The translations under genes were made by a program, and so were the position numbers. This document shows, piece after piece, positions 1 to 6,071 of a stretch of DNA of 14,320 bases. Within the stretch, counting starts at the first letter, position 1. Each line of letters starts with the position of its first letter. Location: NCBI GenBank assembly GCA_035315885.1, contig DATFXM010000025.1, positions 1-14,320 of the forward strand, in the 5' to 3' direction. This stretch comes from DATFXM01 sp035315885. GTDB lineage: Bacteria; Acidobacteriota; Blastocatellia; UBA7656. The notes beneath the pieces are model-generated. The model made no database searches. It was given only the letters and a program-made list of their open reading frames with translations, and was not told the DNA's origin.

Positions 1-540
1 ACCGAATCCGCTGTGCGGGATGGGGAAGGCGAGCCCGGAGCCCGCCACGATAATCACGTAGTCGAAGAGGACCGGGTTGCCAGGCCGGTCGCGAACCGCA
101 AGCCGCCCGGAAAATACGAAATGATTGCGGTAAACATCGGCGGACTTATGACTGGTCACTTTGAAAAGAACCTGGAACTCGAGGCCGGTGATTTGGTGAA
201 CATCCCGCCGGCCGATGTCTTTTTCGTGGCCGGGGAAGTTAAAGCCCCGGGCCAGTTTCAGCTCAAGCCGGGAACTACGCTGCGACAGGCAATAGCTCTT
301 GCGCAGGGCCCCACGATTTCTGCGGCGAAGGGCAACTCGAAGATATATCGCGAGAACCAGGAAACCGGGGCCAGGGAAGAGCTGCCAGTTGACATTGGCG
401 CGGTAATGAACGGTAAACACCAAGACATACCGATCAGGGCCAATGACATAATCATCGTTCCCAACAGTGCGATGAAGAGTGCAGGTGTGGCGCTGTTGAG
501 GGCGTTCGGGTTGAGCATCGCGAGCGTTCGTTACTACTAA
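1..540 (+). CDS. Polysaccharide export protein, SLBB domain (Wza/GumB-like), 5' partial
   Basis: This is the C-terminal part of an outer-membrane polysaccharide export protein of the Wza/GumB type; the frame is open to base 1. Numbering from the GTG at 13, residues 33-66 look like the tail of one SLBB repeat (VNIGGLMTG, then AGDLVNIP). Residues 68-150 form a complete SLBB repeat (DVFFVAGEVKAPGQF, then TTLRQAIALAQG, ending NDIIIVP). The last residues (ALLRAFGLSIASVRYY) could be the C-terminal amphipathic helix that crosses the outer membrane in Wza; this is inferred. The N-terminal poly_export domain and signal peptide lie outside the window. The gene ends 20 bp before the Wzc-like kinase, the usual export partner. 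Oddity: codons before about base 105 encode a charged peptide (GEGEPGARHDNHVVEEDRVARP) that does not resemble an SLBB fold; see findings. The family is secure, the true start is not visible. Confidence 0.8.
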   Translation, partial: TESAVRDGEGEPGARHDNHVVEEDRVARPVANRKPPGKYEMIAVNIGGLMTGHFEKNLELEAGDLVNIPPADVFFVAGEVKAPGQFQLKPGTTLRQAIALAQGPTISAAKGNSKIYRENQETGAREELPVDIGAVMNGKHQDIPIRANDIIIVPNSAMKSAGVALLRAFGLSIASVRYY

Positions 541-560
541 CTCGGCGGAAAGCAGGTGTG

Positions 561-3086
561 ATGATGTCCAGCGATGAGAGAACTGCTATCGAGAAGATCC
601 CCACTGCGGAGATTATTCCCGCGCAAGGAGTAGGCGGGTATCCGGCCGGTCCCTACGCAGATACCTTTATCGATGACTATGTCGGCGGTATCCCGAGACA
701 GGGCGGGGCGGCAGCGCTGGCCGAGTTGTGGCGTGCCATCAGAAAACGCAAGCTGATGATTGCAGCGATCGTGCTGGTGGTGACCGTCGCGGCGATGGCC
801 CAGGTTTCGCGAATTCGAAATACCTACTCAGCATCAGTCCTGCTCGAAGTGAAGAAGGACAGCGGCGGACTGCTGGCTGGCGGCGGAGACGCTGATCCCG
901 ACAATACGGTCAGCATCAACACCAAGATGTTGATGTTTCAGAGCCGGCCTCTGCTCGAAGATGTAGTAACGAAGCTGGGGCTTGATCACGAAGAGAAATT
1001 CCTTGACGTATCGAGCCGGCGCTCGTGGAGGGACGTACTCAAGAGCTGGCTGCCAACTACGAAACAGGATTTGGCTTCAAACTTGAACGCGCGTGCGCCG
1101 AAATCGGCGGTTCGTTCGCTGTCGCCGGGTACGGATCAAACCGGGCAGGAGAGTGCCGACTCGGGATCGCCGTCGCCGCTTTTCCCCGGCTTCCCCGAAA
1201 GCGACCCCCGGCTGGATCCATACGTCGCGGTGATCCAACGAGGCCTCGAGGTAAACCATCCACGAGACACGCAGGCACTAAAGATCACCTATACTCACAC
1301 TCATCCTTCTTTCGCCGCTGAAGTGGCCAACGGAGTTGCTCAGGTTTTCATGCGGCAGAACTACGACAACAAGCTGAACAAGTTTCATCACACATCTGAC
1401 TGGCTTCAGCGATCGACTTCGGACTTGAAGGCCAAAGTTGCGCAGGCGGAACAGGCACTCGCAGACTACAGTCGCGATCACAACATGCTACCGACCCAGG
1501 GCCAGACGCTTACCTCAGACAAGCTGGTTCGACTTCATGAGCAGGTGATGCGAGCCGACGTAGATTATCTGCTGAAGAAATCGTTGTACGAAGAAGTCGA
1601 CAAAGGTCATCTCGATAATCTGCCCGACGCTTTCTCAGATCCGAAGATCAACGAGCAGCAGAAGCGCATCAACGATTTGTCGTTGAGCGCCGCGCAGCTC
1701 AGCGTTTCTTTCGGACCTGAGCATCCGAAAGTTGTCGAAGTACAGCAGGCGATGAAGGTCCTGAGAGATCAGCTCACTGCGAGTAAGGATGCGTTGCGAG
1801 AGAACTTGAAGGCCGACTATGACCGGGCCTCCAGGGACAAGGAGTCGCTCACTGCGGCTCTCGAGCAGGCGAAGAGCGAAGCCGCGCAGTTCGACCAGTC
1901 GTCCATTCAATACAACATCCTGAAACAGGATGCCACCACCGCTCGCGCTCTCTACGACGACTTCTTGCGAAAGACAAAGCAGGCTGACCTGGAGGCTGCC
2001 CAGCAGCAGAGCAATATCCTGCTGATTCAACCCGCGCAAGTCCCAAAATCCGCTGATGGGCCGTCTTACGGGTTAGCGGTCCTGATGGCGTTCTTCGGCA
2101 GCCTGGGTGGCGCGGTGGGCATCGCATTCCTGCTGGAGCACTTCGACAAGAGCATCAAGGATGTATCGGATGTGAATCGCTACCTGCAACTGCCGACGCT
2201 TGGAATCATTCCTGCGATCGCCTACAGGCAGCGGCGTAGATTGAGATCGGGGTTGCGAAGTTCCGGCAATCCGACGCTCATATCCGGCAATGGCGCAGGC
2301 GACAGATATGTGAACGCTCCGGGAGCGTCGTCAACTGCACTTCTAACCACCGGCGCGGCAAATGCGGAACCCGACGTTGCCGAAGGCAAGTTTGTTTCGT
2401 CAACCACTCTGCCCATCGTTGCCGAAGCTTACCGCGCGTTGCGAACGTCGGTGCTGCTGTCGACTGTGGGCGGACCGCCGAAGACCCTGTTGTTCGCTAG
2501 CGGCGCGCCGGGAGAGGGCAAAACTACCACGGTTGTAAACACCGCGATCTCTTTTTCCCAACTAGGTGGCAGCGTTCTGATCATCGACGCCGACTTACGT
2601 AAGCCTTCGTCTCGAGATCCACACGAGAAGGGTCTGTCGACTTACCTCTCTGGAAGCGTCGACATCGACGCCGCCATCAAGAAGCTCCATATTCCCGGCG
2701 TTTCTATTCTGCCGCGAGGACCGATTCCTCCGAATCCCGCCGAATTGATCAGCTCCGAGCGGATGAAGTATCTGATTACGACACTGTCTGCCCGCTACGA
2801 TCACCTGTTGATAGACTCGCCGCCTTTGCTCTACGCCACCGACTCGGTAGTTCTTGCGACTCTCGTCGATGGCGTGATTCTGGTGGTTCGTGCCGGAAAG
2901 AGCAGTCGAGACGCGGTGTACCAGACCCGCACCGTGTTGAACAGCGTAGGCGCGAAGATATTTGGCATCGTGCTAAATGCGATCGACTTCCGGCGCATGT
3001 CGAATCACGACATCGCCTACTATCCATACGGCTCCGAGTACAAGAGCGGAGACGTCGAAGGGGCGAGCGACATTCTGCGACAGTGA
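561..3086 (+). CDS. Polysaccharide co-polymerase with fused BY-kinase (Wzc/GumC/ExoP-like)
   Basis: Inner-membrane chain-length regulator and autophosphorylating tyrosine kinase of exopolysaccharide export. Residues are numbered from the upstream GTG at 558. After a roughly 60-residue cytoplasmic N-terminus, TM1 spans about 66-84. The periplasmic Wzz part follows (VLLEVKK; a Ser/Pro/Gly-rich loop at about 170-218), then long coiled-coil helices (about 285-480) with the GNVR-type stretch SFGPEHPKV (384-392). TM2 is about 503-526. The kinase has the EX2RX2R motif EAYRALR (623-629), Walker A GAPGEGKTT (649-657), Walker A' VLIIDADLRKPS and Walker B LLIDSPP. A C-terminal tyrosine cluster YYPYGSEY (821-828) is the likely autophosphorylation site, modest in size for the family. 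Full family length. Start: ATG 561 or 564 is preferred to GTG 558, because AGCAGG (551-556) sits 4-7 bases upstream. The gene follows the SLBB gene as in Wza-Wzc pairs. Confidence 0.93.
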   Translation: MMSSDERTAIEKIPTAEIIPAQGVGGYPAGPYADTFIDDYVGGIPRQGGAAALAELWRAIRKRKLMIAAIVLVVTVAAMAQVSRIRNTYSASVLLEVKKDSGGLLAGGGDADPDNTVSINTKMLMFQSRPLLEDVVTKLGLDHEEKFLDVSSRRSWRDVLKSWLPTTKQDLASNLNARAPKSAVRSLSPGTDQTGQESADSGSPSPLFPGFPESDPRLDPYVAVIQRGLEVNHPRDTQALKITYTHTHPSFAAEVANGVAQVFMRQNYDNKLNKFHHTSDWLQRSTSDLKAKVAQAEQALADYSRDHNMLPTQGQTLTSDKLVRLHEQVMRADVDYLLKKSLYEEVDKGHLDNLPDAFSDPKINEQQKRINDLSLSAAQLSVSFGPEHPKVVEVQQAMKVLRDQLTASKDALRENLKADYDRASRDKESLTAALEQAKSEAAQFDQSSIQYNILKQDATTARALYDDFLRKTKQADLEAAQQQSNILLIQPAQVPKSADGPSYGLAVLMAFFGSLGGAVGIAFLLEHFDKSIKDVSDVNRYLQLPTLGIIPAIAYRQRRRLRSGLRSSGNPTLISGNGAGDRYVNAPGASSTALLTTGAANAEPDVAEGKFVSSTTLPIVAEAYRALRTSVLLSTVGGPPKTLLFASGAPGEGKTTTVVNTAISFSQLGGSVLIIDADLRKPSSRDPHEKGLSTYLSGSVDIDAAIKKLHIPGVSILPRGPIPPNPAELISSERMKYLITTLSARYDHLLIDSPPLLYATDSVVLATLVDGVILVVRAGKSSRDAVYQTRTVLNSVGAKIFGIVLNAIDFRRMSNHDIAYYPYGSEYKSGDVEGASDILRQ

Positions 3087-3145
3087 TCGCAATTGTGATT
3101 CCTCCCGCGCAGCAACACCCACTCCGGGTTCACAGGATTCTCCAG

Positions 3146-4024
3146 ATGAAATGGCTGATTCTGTTAGCAACCTTGTTGAGTTCGCTTAACGCCACGCTAT
3201 TCGCTCAGTCTCCGGTTGTGACGCTGCGACAGCGCGACGACCAGATAGGATTGATCAGGACCGCCCAGGGGATTTCAACCAGGCTGGTTTTTTCTGAAGA
3301 GATTCGCGACATCGTCTGCGGGGATCTCTACGATCCAAACAGCGGCAGAGGCGGATTCGTCGTACAGCGCGTCGGAAACGACGTTTTTCTCAAACCGGTT
3401 GTGTCGAAAGGAACGAGTAATCTTTTCGTGAAAACCGGTGAGAAAGGCGAAATGACTTTCAGCTTTGACTTGATTATCGTTCCGGTCGAGCAGGCACACC
3501 GGGTAGTGAAGGTGATTAATGCCAATCCACCTGCAGCCATTCCTGCTGCGATAAGGAACACTGCCAGGGTTGCTTTCAAGCACATCAGTCCTCCGATGTC
3601 GAGGCTCCTCGATTTTCCGGACACACGGGCCGTCCCTATGTTCGCTGTTCCGGCGATCGCCGAGGCGTCTGAGGCGGTCCGCGGACCGCTTCCGTCACGG
3701 GTTCCTGCTCTGACCGAGTACGAGAATCCGGCGCCTTCGGTGGGCGCTACGATTGCGGACAACTCTAAACGAAAGGTGATCAATCAAGTAGTCCCCGTTT
3801 ATCCGGAGGAGGCACGAAGGGCGCGAGCGGCCGGCCCGGTAACTATCGAGGTAACGATAAGTCCGAACGGAGCGGTGACGGCCGCCCGTGCGGTTTCGGG
3901 GAATGCTCTATTAACGGCGTCCGCATTGGCCGCGGCAAGGAGATGGGTTTTTGCACCAAGAAAAGCCGGTGAATCGCTGCAAGACGAGGTCACGAGAATA
4001 CTCTTCTACTTCGGCTCCACTTAA
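3146..4024 (+). CDS. Secreted protein: VirB9/CagX-like domain plus TonB C-terminal domain
   Basis: Predicted periplasmic protein of about 292 residues. The frame is open from a GTG at 3083 that overlaps the kinase stop. ATG 3146 is preferred because AGGA lies 8 bases upstream and the product then begins with a clear signal peptide (MKWLILLATLLSSLNATLFA, cleavage near AQS). Residues about 40-123 are a beta-rich region reminiscent of the VirB9/CagX/TraK fold (GISTRLVFSEEIRDI, GNDVFLKPV, TSNLFVKTGEKGEMTFSFDLIIVP). This match is by eye. A low-complexity Ala/Pro-rich linker (about 128-205) leads to a canonical TonB_C domain at 210-290 (VVPVYPEEARRARAAG, TISPNGAV, ALAAARRWVFAP). There is no N-terminal membrane anchor, no long Pro-Lys spacer and no ExbB/ExbD nearby, so it is unlikely to be an energy transducer. 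A structural or peptidoglycan-contact role beside the export complex is a guess. Confidence 0.75.
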   Translation: MKWLILLATLLSSLNATLFAQSPVVTLRQRDDQIGLIRTAQGISTRLVFSEEIRDIVCGDLYDPNSGRGGFVVQRVGNDVFLKPVVSKGTSNLFVKTGEKGEMTFSFDLIIVPVEQAHRVVKVINANPPAAIPAAIRNTARVAFKHISPPMSRLLDFPDTRAVPMFAVPAIAEASEAVRGPLPSRVPALTEYENPAPSVGATIADNSKRKVINQVVPVYPEEARRARAAGPVTIEVTISPNGAVTAARAVSGNALLTASALAAARRWVFAPRKAGESLQDEVTRILFYFGST

Positions 4025-4098
4025 GAAACTCGCTCGACGTAGATGTCTTCCCGCGCGTTGAGGGGTATCACTTTTACAAAACATTATCGACGGCGTTT

Positions 4099-4131
4099 GG
4101 TTTGCGGAACGATGCAAACCGGCGCGTTTTT
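4099..4131 (+). terminator. Stem-loop with trailing T-run, weak terminator candidate
   Basis: A perfect 7-bp inverted repeat, GGTTTGC (4099-4105) and GCAAACC (4114-4120), encloses an 8-base loop. It is followed six bases later by TTTTT (4127-4131). It lies about 75 bp after the stop of the TonB-domain gene, where the export operon could end. The gap between stem and T-run is longer than in a standard Rho-independent terminator, so it may instead be a binding site or chance. Confidence 0.3.
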
Positions 4132-4141
4132 GTATTTGATC

Positions 4142-4153
4142 CTGGGATCCCAG
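4142..4153. promoter_or_regulatory. 12-bp perfect palindrome upstream of the PilZ gene
   Basis: CTGGGATCCCAG is self-complementary over all 12 bases. It lies about 80 bp before the PilZ start, within a relatively AT-rich, non-coding 209-bp spacer (4025-4233). It is a plausible dimeric-regulator operator, but no second copy was noticed in the window and no convincing -35/-10 pair could be placed beside it. Confidence 0.25.
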
Positions 4154-4233
4154 TTCTTTCCGTCACAACTCACAATGACTAAATCGAGGAAAGCTGTTCG
4201 GCTGAGGTAGAAAAAAAATTGGAAATAAAAACG

Positions 4234-4626
4234 ATGACTGCAAAAGTCGTTTCGGCAACACCAGTACACGAGCGCAGAAAAGCACGCCGGTTTGCCGTTG
4301 ACTGGAATGTCGTCATTAAAGGTCACGATGGACTCGGCTATCAGATCGAGGAGAATGCCGTCCTCGAAAATCTGAGCTCACGCGGGGCGTTCTTGTACCT
4401 GAAGAAGAGGCTCACCACCGGCCAACGGATCAAGCTTTGGATACGAGTGCCCAACGAAGACGAGAGATGGATGCTGTACGTGGCTGATGTCGTCCGAATC
4501 GAAGAGGGACGCGGAAGGTTTGGCACCGCGGTCAGATTCAGCAAGATTCGGCCACAGATTGCGTCCGCTCCTCCACCAAACGGTTACGTCCAGAACGATG
4601 CGATTAGAAGGTCATCGCGCCGATGA
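4234..4626 (+). CDS. PilZ domain protein, predicted c-di-GMP receptor
   Basis: Small cytoplasmic protein of about 130 residues, essentially a single PilZ domain. The c-di-GMP-binding signature is intact. The RxxxR motif lies in HERRKARRF (Arg14, Arg15, Arg18 and Arg19, counted from ATG 4234), and the [D/N]xSxxG motif is NLSSRG (46-51), followed by AFLYL. Later strands match the family (RIKLWIRVP, then VADVVRIE, then GTAVRF). A short basic tail (IRRSSRR) ends it. A TTG at 4219 is in frame, but ATG 4234 is chosen because GGAA at 4221-4224 sits at usable spacing. The gene stands alone between two roughly 200-bp spacers, separating the export genes from the sugar-synthesis genes. This placement suggests c-di-GMP control of polysaccharide output, possibly by contact with the kinase or a transferase; the partner is unknown. 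Confidence 0.85.
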   Translation: MTAKVVSATPVHERRKARRFAVDWNVVIKGHDGLGYQIEENAVLENLSSRGAFLYLKKRLTTGQRIKLWIRVPNEDERWMLYVADVVRIEEGRGRFGTAVRFSKIRPQIASAPPPNGYVQNDAIRRSSRR

Positions 4627-4645
4627 ACTCCGTCTTCTTGGAGTG

Positions 4646-4680
4646 GGCTCGTTCCCTTCAATCACCGGGGAACGGGAGCC
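4646..4680 (+). terminator. Strong GC-rich hairpin after the PilZ gene
   Basis: GGCTCGTTCCC (4646-4656) pairs with GGGAAC (4668-4673) and GAGCC (4676-4680). This gives 11 base pairs with a 2-base bulge and an 11-base loop. It begins 20 bases after the PilZ stop. A smaller stem, ACTCC (4627-4631) with GGAGT (4640-4644), immediately precedes it. No T-run follows, so a factor-independent terminator is doubtful. It could be an mRNA-stabilising or processing structure, or a Rho-linked terminator between PilZ and the biosynthetic operon. Confidence 0.35.
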
Positions 4681-4712
4681 GTGCAACGTTTGAGCAGATG
4701 ACGCTCGCGCCA

Positions 4713-4759
4713 ATCAATGGTCCGCAGTCGGGACATCAACTAACCATCAATGATCAATG
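4713..4759 (+). repeat. Three copies of ATCAATG before the biosynthetic operon
   Basis: ATCAATG occurs at 4713-4719, 4746-4752 and 4753-4759; the last two are directly adjacent. They lie 60-105 bases upstream of the first aminotransferase start, in the non-coding spacer 4627-4817. They may be regulator half-sites or chance. No clear sigma-70-like promoter was found in the spacer. Confidence 0.25.
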
Positions 4760-4817
4760 ACGATCGAACCAGATTGACCGAGGTGCAGTAAACCCCCGGC
4801 GGTCACAAAGAGAGTAT

Positions 4818-6071
4818 ATGAGTACACCCAGAACATCTGCCGCGTGGATAGAGGTTCCTTTCTTCAGGCCCTCGTTGACCGAGGCTGAGATTGATGAAGT
4901 GCTCGACACATTGCGCTCAGGTTGGCTGACGACTGGTAAGAAGGTGAGGCGCTTCGAGGAGGAGTTCGCAGCGCGTGTCGGCGCAAAGCACGCGGTAGCA
5001 GTCAACTCATGCACTGCGGCCCTGCACCTTGCTCTCGAAGCTCGGGAGCTGAAACCCGGCCAGGCAGTGCTGGTGCCGACCATGACGTTCGCGGCAACCG
5101 CAGAGGTGGTCAGGTACCAGGGTGCAATTCCGATCCTGGTCGATTGCGATCCAAAGACGCTCAACATGGATCTGGTAGACGCGGCGCGCAAGCTCGAATT
5201 GCTGAGAAGCAGCCGGCTCGATGGGATAGTACGCGCCGGCAACAGAGAGATCGAGGCGGCCGGCATAATCGCAGTGCACGTGGGCGGGTTGATGATGGAC
5301 ATCGACGCCCTGACGTTGTTTGCGGGACGAAACGGGTTGTGGGTGATCGAGGACGCCGCTCACGCATTTCCCGCAGCGTGGCGACCGAGCACGAGTGACC
5401 CCTGGCGACAATGTGGAGAAGGCACCGCGGACGTTAGCTGTTTTTCATTCTACGCGAACAAGACGATCACCACCGGCGAAGGTGGAATGGCAGTGACCAA
5501 CGATGAGGAGCTATCGCATCGGATGCGAATGATGTCACTCCACGGCCTTTCGCACGATGCATGGAACCGTTATTCGAATGGAGGCTCGTGGGATTACAAG
5601 ATCGCCGCGCCGGGTTTCAAGTACAACTTGACTGATATTGCAGCGGCCATCGGCATTCATCAGCTTGCGCGAGCTGAGGCAATGCGCGAGGCGCGCGAGG
5701 AGAAAGCGCGTCAATATCGGAGTCGCCTCGCAAGCATCGAGCAGATCGAGCTGCCTCCAGACGATCCTAATCGAGTTCACTCGTGGCATCTGTTCCCCGT
5801 CAAGTTGAACCTCGATTCCATTTCAATCGACCGAAATCAGTTTGTAGAAGAGCTGAAGAAGCGAGGCGTAGGTTGCTCGGTTCACTGGCGGCCTCTGCAC
5901 CTCCATCCTTACTACGAGCGCACTTTTGGGTGGCAGCCTACAGACCTGCCGGTTGCGACCGAGGTCTGGACTAGGCTCGTCAGCCTGCCGTTGTTTCCAC
6001 AGATGACCGAGCGCGAAATCGATCACGTCGTGTCCTCGGTAGCAAAGATCTGTTCGGCTTATGCGCGATAG
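4818..6071 (+). CDS. DegT/DnrJ/EryC1/StrS sugar aminotransferase 1
   Basis: PLP-dependent aminotransferase of 417 residues, acting on a nucleotide-linked keto-sugar in the cytoplasm. Family marks in order: PFFRPSLTEAEIDEV (14-28), SGWLTTGKKVRRFEEEFA (34-51), NSCTAALHLAL (63-73), PTMTFAATAE (87-96), the PLP-ring contact IEDAAHA (177-183) with Asp179, and Schiff-base Lys215 in FYANKTITTGEGG. Then come the acceptor-side GFKYNLTDIAAAIG and the C-terminal HSWHLFPV and SVHWRPLH. This pattern resembles 4-aminotransferases such as PglE, ArnB and PseC rather than 3-aminotransferases; that assignment is by eye. It starts at ATG 4818 after a purine-rich AAAGAGAG, and overlaps the next gene by 11 bp. The next gene encodes a 4,6-dehydratase domain, so a UDP-4-keto-6-deoxy-HexNAc is the expected substrate (inference). 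Confidence 0.9.
   Translation: MSTPRTSAAWIEVPFFRPSLTEAEIDEVLDTLRSGWLTTGKKVRRFEEEFAARVGAKHAVAVNSCTAALHLALEARELKPGQAVLVPTMTFAATAEVVRYQGAIPILVDCDPKTLNMDLVDAARKLELLRSSRLDGIVRAGNREIEAAGIIAVHVGGLMMDIDALTLFAGRNGLWVIEDAAHAFPAAWRPSTSDPWRQCGEGTADVSCFSFYANKTITTGEGGMAVTNDEELSHRMRMMSLHGLSHDAWNRYSNGGSWDYKIAAPGFKYNLTDIAAAIGIHQLARAEAMREAREEKARQYRSRLASIEQIELPPDDPNRVHSWHLFPVKLNLDSISIDRNQFVEELKKRGVGCSVHWRPLHLHPYYERTFGWQPTDLPVATEVWTRLVSLPLFPQMTEREIDHVVSSVAKICSAYAR

Noticed and set aside
3146..4024. Classical TonB energy transducer
   Set aside because: No N-terminal transmembrane anchor beyond a cleavable signal, no Pro-Lys spacer and no ExbB/ExbD genes nearby. Only the C-terminal domain matches.
4091..4131. Possible c-di-GMP (GEMM-I) riboswitch ahead of the PilZ gene, prompted by GCAAACCGGCG
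   Set aside because: The second conserved helix and the downstream GGACGCAAAGCC-like and tetraloop-receptor parts could not be found. The similarity is limited to a short string within a simple stem-loop.
4690..4718. Sigma-70-like promoter TTGAGC - 17 bases - ATCAAT
   Set aside because: The -10 hexamer is too far from TATAAT and the -35 is only partial. Similar matches are expected by chance.
4754..5302. 182-codon open frame on the minus strand at the start of aminotransferase 1
   Set aside because: Ser/Thr/Ala-rich antisense translation of a well-supported aminotransferase, with no plausible domain.
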